64,000 bases of DNA from Flavobacterium potami (lineage in GTDB: Bacteria > Bacteroidota > Bacteroidia > Flavobacteriales > Flavobacteriaceae): NCBI RefSeq assembly GCF_020026915.1, contig NZ_JAINUY010000008.1:124001-188000 (forward strand), written 5' to 3'. The notes below the pieces were generated by a model, which had not been told where the DNA came from, did not search any database, and saw only the letters and a program-made list of their open reading frames with translations. The translations under genes and the position numbers were made by a program. Positions 1 to 8,341 of the stretch are shown in pieces (the stretch's first letter is position 1; every line of letters starts with the position of its first letter).

Positions 1-1
1 A

Positions 2-301
2 GATCACAACACTACGATTTCAGACAAAGTACAATTGGTTTTTAAGGAAACTGGTTTTTATTTTACTGTTCAGGAATTGAATCTTTTCTGCGATTTGATT
101 GAAGATAGTATGATTGAAAATGCTTGTTGTGAAGCCTGCGAAATGAAATATTCTTGCCATAAGTTTTTATTGAAAACTCCATGCAATTCAATAGATTTAG
201 CTGTAAACATGACCGAATTAAAGTCGATTAAAGATTTAGTAGAAGGTTCTTTATTTAAAATCGAGCTAGACGAATATGTTTATGGAGTTGGCATGAATTA
301 A
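2..301 (+). CDS. Hypothetical small Cys-rich protein, 5' end outside window
   Basis: An open frame runs from base 2 to a TAA at 299-301 with no stop before the window edge, so the true start lies upstream and the visible part is about 99 codons. The fragment has a cysteine cluster (CCEACEMKYSC) that could bind a metal, and no signal peptide or membrane segment. Small Cys-containing proteins of this size (for example those labelled DUF6686) occur in flavobacteria, but I cannot confirm that family. A promoter-like sequence before the next gene suggests transcription ends or restarts after it. Confidence 0.5.
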   Translation, partial: DHNTTISDKVQLVFKETGFYFTVQELNLFCDLIEDSMIENACCEACEMKYSCHKFLLKTPCNSIDLAVNMTELKSIKDLVEGSLFKIELDEYVYGVGMN

Positions 302-350
302 GAAACATTCTAAATATTTTAACAACATTTTTTCATTATTGAAATATATT

Positions 351-379
351 TTGATTCCATTCAAAAAAAAGTATATTTA
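351..379 (+). promoter_or_regulatory. Flavobacterial-type promoter for the multihaem cytochrome
   Basis: TTG at 351-353, an 18-base spacer, then TATATTTA at 372-379, close to the Bacteroidota consensus TTG-N17-23-TAnnTTTG. The last base is A instead of G. The box sits only five bases before the ATG at 385, so the transcript would have almost no leader. Confidence 0.4.
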
Positions 380-384
380 CAGCA

Positions 385-1596
385 ATGAAAAAAACTGTAT
401 TTATACTTACGATTATCTTTTTGACAATCTTCGTTGTCAGTTGTACCAATAAATCAGAAGAATATATTGATCCGCGTGGCACTGATTATGCAGGTTCTGA
501 AAGTTGTGTGCAATGTCACAAAACACAGTCGGAAATGGCATTTCAAAGTTCCCATTTCAAAGCAACTGCACCAGCGATCTTAGAAAATGTTTCCGGAGAT
601 TTCGATTCTAAAAATCATACTTTTATTTACGACAAAGACACCAAACTGGTCATGGAGAAACATGGCGACAGTTTGTATCAGGTCTTATACAAAAACGGAA
701 AAGAAACTGCCAGATATAAATTTGAAATTGTGTTTGGAGCCAAACATGCACAGACATCTGTTTATTGGAGAGAAAATAATACTTACGAACTACCTGTTTC
801 TTTTTACCATTCTATAAATAATTGGGCCACAAGTCCCGGATTTCCAGCAGACAAACCCTATTTTGATCGTATGGTAGTTAAAGATTGTTATGCTTGTCAT
901 AGTTCGAACATTAGTTCTAGAGTTGTGAATCAAAGTTCTGCGGAGAAAAATTTCATGTCTATGGATGTGGAAGATGTTATTAATAAAAAAACAATCGTAT
1001 ACGGAATTGACTGTGAACGCTGCCACGGACCTGCAAAAAAACACGTTGAGTTTCATTTAAAAAATCCGAATGTAAAGGTTGCCAATAGCATAACAAATCT
1101 TAAAGCATTAAGCAGACAACAAAGACTCGACGCATGCGCATTATGCCACGCAGGAAATGACGGAATGAAATTAAAATCACGTTTTGACTTTAAACCTGGT
1201 GATAATCTATCGGAGTTCTTTCGTGAAACAAGAAGTATCACAGATACTGCAAAATTTGACGTTCATGGAAATCAGTTTCGCTTAATGGCTCAAAGCAAAT
1301 GTTTTGTTAATAGCGAAAAAATGGATTGCATTACCTGTCATAATCCACATGAAAATGCTTCTAAAAACATGGCCTCTTATTCCAAAATTTGCATGAGTTG
1401 TCATCAGAGTTTAAAACACAAGGAAACGACGCTTAAAATAATGCCAGAGAAATTATTAGCCAGCAATTGCGTAGAATGTCATATGCCAAAAAAGGCTTCG
1501 AACGCGATTAGTTTTCAGCTTTCAAACAGCAAACAGTTGTCGAATTACATTTTAAGAACGCACAAAATAGGAATTTATCCGAATGCGAAAAAATAA
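385..1596 (+). CDS. Seven-haem c-type cytochrome lipoprotein
   Basis: The 403-aa product starts with a lipoprotein signal peptide whose lipidated Cys is in VVSC (Cys20), so it should be anchored on the outer face of a membrane. Seven CxxCH haem-attachment motifs are visible: CVQCH, CYACH, CERCH, CALCH, CITCH, CMSCH and CVECH. The spacing resembles multihaem cytochromes of the c554/NrfB-like group that carry electrons in the periplasm. No substrate site can be assigned, so an electron-transfer role is all that is supported. It is convergent with the LpxH-like gene, whose stop codon begins at the next base, and has no redox partner beside it. Confidence 0.85.
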   Translation: MKKTVFILTIIFLTIFVVSCTNKSEEYIDPRGTDYAGSESCVQCHKTQSEMAFQSSHFKATAPAILENVSGDFDSKNHTFIYDKDTKLVMEKHGDSLYQVLYKNGKETARYKFEIVFGAKHAQTSVYWRENNTYELPVSFYHSINNWATSPGFPADKPYFDRMVVKDCYACHSSNISSRVVNQSSAEKNFMSMDVEDVINKKTIVYGIDCERCHGPAKKHVEFHLKNPNVKVANSITNLKALSRQQRLDACALCHAGNDGMKLKSRFDFKPGDNLSEFFRETRSITDTAKFDVHGNQFRLMAQSKCFVNSEKMDCITCHNPHENASKNMASYSKICMSCHQSLKHKETTLKIMPEKLLASNCVECHMPKKASNAISFQLSNSKQLSNYILRTHKIGIYPNAKK

Positions 1597-2340
1597 TTAT
1601 TTTTTGAATTCGTGAAGTTCGAATTTATCTCCGTCAAAAACACCGTAAGTAAAATATCCGATCCAATCGCCGAGATTAACATATTCTGAATTCTCTCCAA
1701 CAGAGCGAATCATAGGTAAATGACGATGCCCGAAAACAAAATAATTATAATGTTTGGTTTCCAACTTTCGTTTTGCGTACAAAATCAGCCATTCTTTTTC
1801 TTCGCCTAAAAACTTAATGTCTTCATCTCCAGAAATCAATTTATTTTTTACTGATAAATATTGCGCTAAACTAACGCCAACATCAGGATGTAGCCAACGA
1901 AAAAGCCATTTAGAAAACGGATTGGTAAATACCTTTTTCATTCGTTTGTACCCTTTATCGCCAGGACCTTTTCCGTCTCCGTGACCAATTAAAAAAGTTT
2001 TTCCGTTAAAAGTAAATTCTTTGTTGTCATGATAAACCGGAATATTCAATTCGGTTTCAAAATAATCATTCATCCAAAGATCATGATTTCCAACAAAAAA
2101 GTAAATCGGGATTCCGCTGTCGCGAATTTCGGCCAGTTTTCCTAAGATTCGAACAAAACCTTTAGGAACAACGGTTTTATATTCAAACCAAAAATCAAAC
2201 AAATCTCCTAAAAGAAAAATAGCTTCTGCATCTTCCTTAATTTCATCTAACCAAGCCACGAATTTCTTTTCGCGTGGCAAACTCAATTCTGGAGTTGGCG
2301 CACCAAAATGCTGATCTGAAGCAAAATATATTTTTTTCAT
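1597..2340 (-). CDS. lpxH: UDP-2,3-diacylglucosamine pyrophosphatase (LpxH-like)
   Basis: This 247-aa calcineurin-like phosphoesterase carries the family's metal-binding motifs in order: SDQHFG near the N-terminus, GDLFDFW, GNHD, GHGDG and FGHRHLP. LpxH hydrolyses UDP-2,3-diacylglucosamine to lipid X on the cytoplasmic membrane surface, a step of lipid A synthesis. Length and motifs fit LpxH and the Bacteroidota LpxH-type hydrolases; a different metallophosphatase substrate is possible. Its stop abuts the stop of the cytochrome gene, so the two transcripts converge with no spacer. Confidence 0.8.
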   Translation of the reverse strand: MKKIYFASDQHFGAPTPELSLPREKKFVAWLDEIKEDAEAIFLLGDLFDFWFEYKTVVPKGFVRILGKLAEIRDSGIPIYFFVGNHDLWMNDYFETELNIPVYHDNKEFTFNGKTFLIGHGDGKGPGDKGYKRMKKVFTNPFSKWLFRWLHPDVGVSLAQYLSVKNKLISGDEDIKFLGEEKEWLILYAKRKLETKHYNYFVFGHRHLPMIRSVGENSEYVNLGDWIGYFTYGVFDGDKFELHEFKK

Positions 2341-2344
2341 TATT

Positions 2345-2365
2345 GTGAGATGTGAGATGTGAGAT
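2345..2365. repeat. Three tandem copies of a 7-bp unit
   Basis: The heptamer GTGAGAT is repeated three times head to tail just upstream of the LpxH-like start codon. It is followed by a degenerate run of TTTGACTTTCGACTTTCG. It is a short simple repeat with no evident function. Confidence 0.6.
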
Positions 2366-2412
2366 GCAAAAACATTTCACTTTTGACTTTCGACTTTCGC
2401 CTTTTTGACTAA

Positions 2413-2865
2413 TTAAAGATTATCAGAAGCATACCATTCTGCAAAAGAAGATTCTGTTTCCTGAAGTTTAAGTGAGAAAAGAGAAATTCCTTCTGGAAGT
2501 CTTGCTACAATTCTTTCAGCAAAATCAACTACCATATTTTCGCTTGTTGGCTGATAATCTACTAAAATTACGTGATGTCCGCGGTTTTTCAATTCTGCTG
2601 CCAATTCAACATGCGGAGTAGTTTGATTGAAAACCGTTGCGTGATCAAATTGATCGACGATTTCTTCTTTTACAATCTTCTTTAGGTCAGAAAAGTCAAT
2701 TACCATTCCGTATTTCACATTCGATCGGTCTGTAATTGGCGAGCCAATAACCGTTACCGATAATTTATAACTGTGTCCGTGAACGTTCTTGCATTTTCCG
2801 TCGTAACCGTACAAAGCGTGGCCAGTTTCGAAGCTAAATTGTTTTGTAATTCTGATATTACTCAT
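2413..2865 (-). CDS. queD: 6-carboxy-tetrahydropterin synthase / PTPS family
   Basis: The 150-aa protein has the PTPS fold hallmarks: an N-terminal His (ETGHALY), the catalytic Cys next to the zinc histidines (CKNVHGHSY), YGMVIDFSDLK, FDHATVFNQ and a C-terminal QETESSFAEW. In bacteria this size class is usually QueD, which makes 6-carboxy-5,6,7,8-tetrahydropterin from dihydroneopterin triphosphate for queuosine and deazapurine synthesis in the cytoplasm. No other que genes are in the window, so the assignment rests on the protein alone. It lies 72 bases upstream of the LpxH-like gene on the same strand. Confidence 0.85.
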   Translation of the reverse strand: MSNIRITKQFSFETGHALYGYDGKCKNVHGHSYKLSVTVIGSPITDRSNVKYGMVIDFSDLKKIVKEEIVDQFDHATVFNQTTPHVELAAELKNRGHHVILVDYQPTSENMVVDFAERIVARLPEGISLFSLKLQETESSFAEWYASDNL

Positions 2866-2898
2866 CGATGTTTAATTTTAAGCTTGCAAATTTACAAA

Positions 2899-3075
2899 TT
2901 AATAACCGTTTTTGTCTCTTTTTTTAGCTCTGTTATACATCCAAAAAGCAATTCCAACCAAAAGCAGAAACGGAATAAAGGTTCCAATTACCACGCCGAT
3001 TTCATAACTGCTATCTGGCGCGTTCTTGATTTTTTCAGCAACATCTACTTTTTGAAATAGGGAAATAATATTCAT
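2899..3075 (-). CDS. Small single-pass membrane protein, 58 aa
   Basis: I translated this short frame from the ATG at 3075 to the TAA at 2899: 58 codons. It has a soluble N-terminal stretch (FQKVDVAEKIKNAP), one hydrophobic helix at about residues 27-46 (IGVVIGTFIPFLLLVGIAFW), and a strongly basic tail (NRAKKRDKNGY), which places the C-terminus in the cytoplasm by the positive-inside rule. It lies 33 bases upstream of the queD-like gene on the same strand, so the two may be co-transcribed. I do not recognise a family. Confidence 0.6.
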   Translation of the reverse strand: MNIISLFQKVDVAEKIKNAPDSSYEIGVVIGTFIPFLLLVGIAFWMYNRAKKRDKNGY

Positions 3076-3092
3076 CTTAAATTATTTTATGT

Positions 3093-3228
3093 TTAAACAC
3101 ATAGAAACATAGATTTTTATCGCTTTTAAAAGTTTATGGAAAAAGCTAGCTTTCACACATAGACTATGTGTATGTATGAAAGTGAAACGTCTTTAGCATA
3201 ATGAAAACTATGTTTCTATGTGTTAAAA
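3093..3228. repeat. Nested inverted repeat (REP/MITE-like element)
   Basis: The outer arms share 17 bp (AACACATAGAAACATAG near 3096-3112 and its complement from 3208). Inside them is a second, near-palindromic unit, ACACATAGACTATGTGT at about 3155-3171. The whole could fold into a long stem with an internal hairpin. It sits between the 58-aa membrane protein and the crotonase gene. It looks like a non-coding dispersed element of the kind frequent in flavobacterial intergenic DNA. Confidence 0.6.
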
Positions 3229-3230
3229 TT

Positions 3231-3995
3231 TTATTTTTTAAATTGATGCAAAGCCGATTTTGTAAAATCGGACAAGACCAATCTTCCTGTAATTGCGGCA
3301 CGTTCAAAAAGTAAAGATTCCCAAGTTTCTGTTCCTTCCCAGATAATTTTTTTCATTTCGTACAACGCTTCAGGATTGTACGAACTTAATTTTAAAGCAA
3401 AACTTTCTACCTCAGCATCTAAATTTTCAGCTTCAGATAAAACAGAAAAAAGTCCTTTTTGAAAAGCCCAATCTGCCGATTTCCATTCATGCCCTGACAA
3501 TGTCATTTCGGTCATTGCTGTTTTTCCGATTTTTCTCGAAACAGCTGGTTCTATTACAAAAGGGCCAATTCCGATTGCCAATTCTGATAATTTAATATCG
3601 CTCTGCGGAGTAGCAAAAACATAATCGCAGGCCGAAATAATTCCAACTCCGCCTCCTACTGCTTTTCCTTGTACACGACCAATAATAAGTTTACTGCAAT
3701 TTCGCATGGCATTTAGCAAATGTGCAAAACCAGAAAAAAATTCCAAACCTTGTTCTTCGTTTTCTACTTTTAATAATTCGTCAAAAGAAGCACCAGAACA
3801 AAAGGTTTTGTTTCCTTCACTTTTCAAAACAATAACCGAAACATCTTCTTTTCTGCTCAAAGAATTAATTTCGGAAGTCAAACGATCCAATAAATCACGC
3901 GGAAAAGAATTACTTGCAGGATGTCCAAATTGCACTGTTGCTATTTTATTTTGAAAGGAAGTTTCTAAGCTTCCATTTGCATTTTCTAAACTCAT
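3231..3995 (-). CDS. Enoyl-CoA hydratase/isomerase (crotonase) family protein
   Basis: The 254-aa length and motifs are typical of the crotonase fold. The first oxyanion-hole region is around NKTFCSGASFDELL, and the second is in GKAVGGGVGIISACDYVFAT, followed by SELAIGIGPFVIEPAVSR. Members hydrate or isomerise acyl-CoA thioesters in the cytoplasm. The substrate cannot be read from the sequence and no beta-oxidation genes are adjacent, so I leave it unnamed. A structured repeat sits directly downstream of its stop. Confidence 0.8.
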   Translation of the reverse strand: MSLENANGSLETSFQNKIATVQFGHPASNSFPRDLLDRLTSEINSLSRKEDVSVIVLKSEGNKTFCSGASFDELLKVENEEQGLEFFSGFAHLLNAMRNCSKLIIGRVQGKAVGGGVGIISACDYVFATPQSDIKLSELAIGIGPFVIEPAVSRKIGKTAMTEMTLSGHEWKSADWAFQKGLFSVLSEAENLDAEVESFALKLSSYNPEALYEMKKIIWEGTETWESLLFERAAITGRLVLSDFTKSALHQFKK

Positions 3996-4100
3996 AAAAA
4001 AAGATTTAAAGGTAAAGTTACGCTTTTGAAAAATTATATTCCTGAAACTCGCCGAAATTTGTTTTTTGAAAATTATTTGACTTTATTTGTTTAAACATTT

Positions 4101-4174
4101 GGGGGATTAGCTCATTTGGCTAGAGTACTTGCCTGGCAGGCAAGGGGTGACCGGTTCGAATCCGGTATTCTCCA
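4101..4174 (+). tRNA. tRNA-Ala (anticodon GGC)
   Basis: A 74-nt cloverleaf can be drawn. The acceptor GGGGGAT pairs with ATTCTCC and includes the G3-U70 wobble that marks alanine tRNAs. The D arm is GCTC/GAGT, the anticodon stem CTTGC/GCAAG has loop CTGGCAG (anticodon GGC), and the T arm is ACCGG-TTCGAAT-CCGGT. The 3' CCA is not encoded; the gene is followed by CGA. Confidence 0.92.
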
Positions 4175-4184
4175 CGAATAATTC

Positions 4185-4228
4185 AAAAATACCCAAACAG
4201 ATATCGATTCTGCTTGGGTATTTTTTTT
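4185..4228 (+). terminator. Rho-independent terminator after tRNA-Ala
   Basis: The stem AAATACCCAA / TTGGGTATTT, extended by CAG/CTG with one mismatch, is followed by a run of eight T. It begins about ten bases after the tRNA 3' end. Confidence 0.7.
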
Positions 4229-4247
4229 ACGGCATTCTCCACAAAAC

Positions 4248-4286
4248 AATAAACCCGACAGGTTTTTAAAACCTGTCGGGTTTATT
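4248..4286. repeat. Perfect 19-bp inverted repeat
   Basis: Two perfect 19-base arms (AATAAACCCGACAGGTTTT and its complement) flank a single central T. It could end transcription of the small minus-strand gene at 4301-4477. The tRNA already has its own terminator, and this palindrome type recurs in flavobacterial genomes, so it may be a REP-like element. Confidence 0.65.
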
Positions 4287-4300
4287 ATAAATTACCAAGC

Positions 4301-4477
4301 TTATTTCTCATTTGCAGAATCTTCTGCATTTACATCGTCTTTCTCTTTCTTTTTGAAATCGTTATTCAATAAGTTTTCCAATTTCTTTTTTTCTTTTAGG
4401 TTTTTTCTAATTGTTAAGATTATCAAAATCACAACCAAGACTAGCACACCTCCTATTATGTTCCAATTAACATCCAT
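4301..4477 (-). CDS. Small single-pass membrane protein with charged tail, 58 aa
   Basis: Read from the ATG at 4477 to the TAA at 4301, this 58-codon frame gives an N-terminal hydrophobic helix (IIGGVLVLVVILIILTI) followed by a highly charged, Lys/Glu-rich cytoplasmic tail of about 35 residues ending SANEK. It stands alone between the tRNA region and a plus-strand gene. No family is recognised. The clean reading frame and membrane topology suggest it is real. Confidence 0.55.
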   Translation of the reverse strand: MDVNWNIIGGVLVLVVILIILTIRKNLKEKKKLENLLNNDFKKKEKDDVNAEDSANEK

Positions 4478-4630
4478 AATTTAAATTTTAATTAAATATA
4501 AAAATTTAAAGTATTTAGCGTATTATCAAAAGGTTAAGTGTTATCTTTTGAAATATTTTTCGTTTCAAAAACTAAACTTTCTGAAAAGTCGTTTAAAAAA
4601 TATCCCTCAATTACAAACACATTAAAAATC

Positions 4631-5191
4631 ATGTCTGAACTAAGCTCATTATATTGTAAAGTAAAAATTTCAAAAAATCAATTAGAGAAATTTCTAAACA
4701 GTCATCCGGAGAAACCAGAATTAAATCAAAACTGGCTTAATTGGTGGGACAGTCGTAACATGTATTCTAAAATGGAATTGACTCCCGAATTACTTCGTTC
4801 TTATAATGACAAAACCAACAAAGAAATTATTGATGGTTGGATTAAATATCCTCAAGCAATGGCTTTTTCAGATTATGATGAAGCTACCGAAGAATGGAAT
4901 TGGGGAATGCTATTTTTTAGTGAAAATTTTGTAGAAATGCTTCCAATGTTTGCTTTTATCATCAGTTTGGAAAACTACATTAACGAAAGTCTAGAAAACC
5001 AAGCGATAGTTTTTCCTTTCTTCTGGGGAGATAATGTCGTGGACGCTTACCTTTATTTTGAAAACGGAAAGGCTATTTTAAGTCCAAAAGTTCAGATTTT
5101 AGAAGATATCGAATCTAATTTTGAAGAACAATCCAAAGCGTATTTAAACCAAAAATGGGAAGAGATGGCAAAAGACATGGATTTGGATTAA
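4631..5191 (+). CDS. Hypothetical soluble protein, 186 aa
   Basis: The frame is open from 4538, but the first ATG that starts a plausible protein is at 4631 (MSELSSLYCKV). The product is acidic and rich in aromatic residues (NQNWLNWWDSRN, EEWNWGMLFFSENF), with no signal peptide or membrane helix. Its composition recalls small cytoplasmic proteins found near contact-dependent toxin loci, but no toxin is adjacent and I recognise no family. It is convergent with the LpxR-like gene, 15 bases away. Confidence 0.6.
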   Translation: MSELSSLYCKVKISKNQLEKFLNSHPEKPELNQNWLNWWDSRNMYSKMELTPELLRSYNDKTNKEIIDGWIKYPQAMAFSDYDEATEEWNWGMLFFSENFVEMLPMFAFIISLENYINESLENQAIVFPFFWGDNVVDAYLYFENGKAILSPKVQILEDIESNFEEQSKAYLNQKWEEMAKDMDLD

Positions 5192-5206
5192 TTGATTTAA
5201 TAAAAA

Positions 5207-6175
5207 TTATCTCAACAAAAATCCCATCCTGATAGACCCATAAAAATATCCTTTGTTTGTATCAATTCCTGGATCTTTTAATTCTCTTCCGCGATAAATA
5301 AAAGAATACGAAATATTGAAGTTATTGTAACGATATTTTAAACCCGCTTCTGCATTAAAGCGAAGTGGCTCCAAATCAAAAGTAATTGGACTTGTGTCGT
5401 TGAACATACTTCCTTCAATCGTCGCGTCGTAAAATTGGTAATTGAAGCTTGGCATTGCATAGAAATAAAATTCTCGAATATTCGGCTTTGCTTCTGCACT
5501 GACCGAAGCATGATGCATATTAGAATCGTAAATCGGAAGCAGGTTTTTAAATCCGATTCTAGCCATAAATCCAGTTGAAACTCCGGTAAAAATGGTTCCT
5601 AAATTGGCTTCTGACTGCCAGTGAAGATCTACGAAATCATTATGTTTAGACGGAAATAGTTTCTTAGAATACATCACATGTGCCTGTAATCCTAACGCAT
5701 TGTGAATTTGATTTTCCCAGCCAAAAACTTTTTTATAACCGATAATTTTATGAAATCCTTCTTGTAATTCCTGTCCTAAACCATTTGGACCAAGAAAACC
5801 AATTTGAAAATCGGTCTGTAAAACCGATTCGCTTTGATAAAAAAAGCTTTTTCCAGCTTCAGCAAAAAGATAGCCCGCAAAAGGTCTGTCGTTTATATCA
5901 ACCGCTTCTGCATTTATAAATCTCGGATTGTAGAGATATTGCCCGATTCTAAATTCGGTAATTTCTTTGTTGATTTTCGGATTTTCATTTTTAGATAAAA
6001 ACCGGTAAAAAATCTCCAATCCGTTGGTATAATACATATCATTTTTAGACGATGTATACAAATCATTATCCGAGATAAATCCTATTTCTGTTTTTTTTCC
6101 TTGTCCAAAAGTCAGCGTCGCTGTCAATATTAGAAAAGCAAAAAGTGTCTTTTTACTTCTCTTTGTCTTTGCCAT
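5207..6175 (-). CDS. LpxR-family lipid A 3'-O-deacylase-like outer-membrane protein
   Basis: I chose the ATG at 6175 (MAKTKRSKK), which gives a clear signal peptide ending near TLTFGQG; the frame is open further upstream inside mtgA. The mature protein begins with the LpxR hallmark IGFISDNDLY...YTNG and continues as alternating amphipathic strands ending in an aromatic/Leu C-terminus (GFLLR), as expected for an outer-membrane beta-barrel of about 320 aa. LpxR enzymes remove the 3'-acyloxyacyl group of lipid A. The start overlaps the end of mtgA by 23 bases, so the two envelope genes are translationally coupled. Confidence 0.75.
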   Translation of the reverse strand: MAKTKRSKKTLFAFLILTATLTFGQGKKTEIGFISDNDLYTSSKNDMYYTNGLEIFYRFLSKNENPKINKEITEFRIGQYLYNPRFINAEAVDINDRPFAGYLFAEAGKSFFYQSESVLQTDFQIGFLGPNGLGQELQEGFHKIIGYKKVFGWENQIHNALGLQAHVMYSKKLFPSKHNDFVDLHWQSEANLGTIFTGVSTGFMARIGFKNLLPIYDSNMHHASVSAEAKPNIREFYFYAMPSFNYQFYDATIEGSMFNDTSPITFDLEPLRFNAEAGLKYRYNNFNISYSFIYRGRELKDPGIDTNKGYFYGSIRMGFLLR

Positions 6176-6941
6176 CGTAATTGATTTTTCCAACGTAACG
6201 CATTTCACGAACAATTCTTTCTTTTCTTCGATTGATATAACTTGAAGAACCTGTTGCTTTAAATTTTCTCGGGTTTGGCAAAATGGCTGCAATTCCAGCG
6301 GCCTGCATTGGTGTCAAACTTGAAGCATCTCTTCTGTACCAATGTTCTGTTGCGGCGTAAGCGCCATAAACACCGTCACCCATTTCAATACTATTCAGGT
6401 AAACTTCCATGATGCGCTCTTTGCCCCAGATAATTTCAATTAAAACCGTAAAATAAGCTTCTAGACCTTTTCGGAAATAACTTTTTCCTTGCCATAAAAA
6501 GACATTTTTGGCCGTTTGCTGCGAAATGGTACTTCCACCGCGAATTCGGCGTCCGCGTTCGTTGCTTTTATATGCTTTTTGAAGTGCTTTAAAATCAAAA
6601 CCATTATGTGTCAGGAAAGTTCCGTCTTCACTGGCAATTACGGCTTTTTGTAAGTTCATTGAGATTTTTTCAATTGGCTCCCAATCGTGATCAAAGTATA
6701 CTTCTTTTCCTGCCATTTTATTTTCTATAGCACGAATTAACATTAATGGAGTAAACGGAACTGGAACATATTTGAAAAAGATAACCGACCCGATTGATAT
6801 TCCAAAAAACCATAAAGAGGCTTTGATAAAAAACCATTTGATTTTCTCTCCAAGAGAACGATTCTTTTTTTTGGGAGAAGCTTTTGGTTTTGGCTTGCTA
6901 GCCGTTGTTGTTTTTGGTGCTGGTTTTTTGGGTGCTGCCAT
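6153..6941 (-). CDS. mtgA: Monofunctional biosynthetic peptidoglycan transglycosylase
   Basis: Starting at the ATG at 6941, the 262-aa protein has a basic Pro/Lys/Ala-rich cytoplasmic tail (residues 1-38), one membrane anchor (about 45-65) and a GT51 domain. The GT51 signatures are all present: EDGTFLTHNGFD with the catalytic Glu, RGGSTISQQTAKN, and ERIMEVYLNSIEMGDGVYG. It polymerises lipid II into glycan strands on the periplasmic side without a transpeptidase domain. Its ATG overlaps the preceding stop as TAATG, and its own end overlaps the LpxR-like gene. Confidence 0.9.
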   Translation of the reverse strand: MAAPKKPAPKTTTASKPKPKASPKKKNRSLGEKIKWFFIKASLWFFGISIGSVIFFKYVPVPFTPLMLIRAIENKMAGKEVYFDHDWEPIEKISMNLQKAVIASEDGTFLTHNGFDFKALQKAYKSNERGRRIRGGSTISQQTAKNVFLWQGKSYFRKGLEAYFTVLIEIIWGKERIMEVYLNSIEMGDGVYGAYAATEHWYRRDASSLTPMQAAGIAAILPNPRKFKATGSSSYINRRKERIVREMRYVGKINYDGKDKEK

Positions 6942-8056
6942 TATAATAAATCTGCTAATTCGGTTCCTATTAAACTGCCTATTGCTACTCCCATTCCGCC
7001 TAAACGCACTCCACAAAACACGTTTTCAGACAGTTGAGAAACAACAGGATTTTTACTGTTTCCGATTCCCATAATGCCGCTCCAACGGTGCGCAATTTGG
7101 AAATCCTGATTTGGTAAAATTACATTTTTCAGTAAATCTTCCAATTTATTTTGAATAATTTTCGTCTGACCAAATTCGGTTGTGGTTTCTCCTTCAAAAT
7201 CAAGATTTCGTCCTCCGCCTAATAATATTCGATCGCCAATATTTCTAAAATAATAATAACCACGATCTAAATGAAACGTTCCTTTTAAATCTAAATTGTG
7301 AATGGGTTCGGTAATTAAAACTTGTGCTCTTGCTGGTTTTACCGCTCCATTTGTCAAAGATCCGGCAAAACCATTTGTTGCAAAAAGCAGTTTTAGGGTT
7401 TTAAAACTAAAATCTTTTAAAACTACTTCTACATGATTTCCTGCATCCAGATAAGAAGTTACCGTTTGTTGATTCAAAATTAAAATATCTGAAGAAACAG
7501 CTTGCTTCAACAATTCCTGCATCATATTTCCAGTATCGATTTGCCCTTCAAACGGATTAAAAATCAAATATTCCTGAATATTTTCAAAGCCGAATCGGTC
7601 TACTTCTTTTGAAAAAACATCGGCTTTAAAAAGTGGTTTTAAAACCTCATTGATAAACGGAATTTTAGCAAGACATTCATTAAATCCGAATTCGTCGTCT
7701 TTCAAGAATAATTCATATCCACCGTGAGGCTTAAAATCAATTGCCTGATCTCCTAATCTTTTTCGAAGTAACTGAAGTCCTTTCCAACGCTTTTCGATCA
7801 ATGCTACAACATCGTCTTCGGAATGTGTTTTTAAGTCATCCAAAATTTCAGACAAACTTCCGAAACAAGCAAAACCAGCATTTTTGGTACTTGCGCCTTG
7901 TGGCAACATTCCGCGTTCTAAAACCAGAATTTTAGCAGCCGGAAATCTTTCGCGCAAGCGTAATGCTGTATGCAAGCCGACAATTCCGCTTCCTACAATT
8001 GTATAGTCAACATTCGTAAACCAGTTTTTAAGTTCCCAGTAGCTTAGTTCCATCAT
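6941..8056 (-). CDS. FAD-dependent oxidoreductase (DAO / DadA-like family)
   Basis: The protein is about 371 aa. The start could be either of two adjacent ATGs (8056 or 8053), or a third 15 bases upstream. The dinucleotide-binding motif is VDYTIVGSGIVGLHTALRL near residue 15, followed by LVLERG and NAGFACFGS, as in DAO-type amine or amino-acid oxidases. The C-terminal FAD-contact region is around HRWSGIMGIG and GVRLGGMGVAIGS. The substrate is unknown. It is the first gene of a three-gene operon with mtgA and the LpxR-like gene, although its link to envelope synthesis is unclear. Confidence 0.78.
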   Translation of the reverse strand: MMELSYWELKNWFTNVDYTIVGSGIVGLHTALRLRERFPAAKILVLERGMLPQGASTKNAGFACFGSLSEILDDLKTHSEDDVVALIEKRWKGLQLLRKRLGDQAIDFKPHGGYELFLKDDEFGFNECLAKIPFINEVLKPLFKADVFSKEVDRFGFENIQEYLIFNPFEGQIDTGNMMQELLKQAVSSDILILNQQTVTSYLDAGNHVEVVLKDFSFKTLKLLFATNGFAGSLTNGAVKPARAQVLITEPIHNLDLKGTFHLDRGYYYFRNIGDRILLGGGRNLDFEGETTTEFGQTKIIQNKLEDLLKNVILPNQDFQIAHRWSGIMGIGNSKNPVVSQLSENVFCGVRLGGMGVAIGSLIGTELADLL

Positions 8057-8172
8057 TTTGATAAATTCCAATATTTAAAAATCCAAATTCCAAACTTGGG
8101 TTAAATTACAAAACTAAATGAAATTACAACTTTTAAATTCCAAAACTTCGTAAATTGAAATTGCATTTGCGC

Positions 8173-8235
8173 TGTCAGGCTGAGCGGAGTCGAAGCGTTT
8201 TTACGTTGCGCCCTTCGACTTCGCTCAGAGTGACA
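8173..8235. repeat. Inverted repeat of the TGTCA..CTGAGC..GTCGAAG type
   Basis: The two 23-base arms, TGTCAGGCTGAGCGGAGTCGAAG and the complement of CTTCGACTTCGCTCAGAGTGACA, match except at a few positions and enclose a 17-base loop. This sequence type is a well-known dispersed palindrome in Bacteroidota intergenic DNA. Confidence 0.75.
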
Positions 8236-8341
8236 ATTGGGATTTTATCTTTAAACTTTAACAGTTTTTGGGATTTGGGATTTAACAATTTGGGATTTAA
8301 AAGTTGTATTTTTAGCGCACAAAAAATAGAATAAACAGATT

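Noticed and set aside
2773..3060. Plus-strand frame across queD and the small membrane gene
   Set aside because: It runs antisense to two better-supported genes and its translation has no family features.
4538..4630. Upstream extension of the 186-aa protein to base 4538
   Set aside because: It starts at TTG in an AT-rich leader with poor protein character; the ATG at 4631 begins a cleaner reading.
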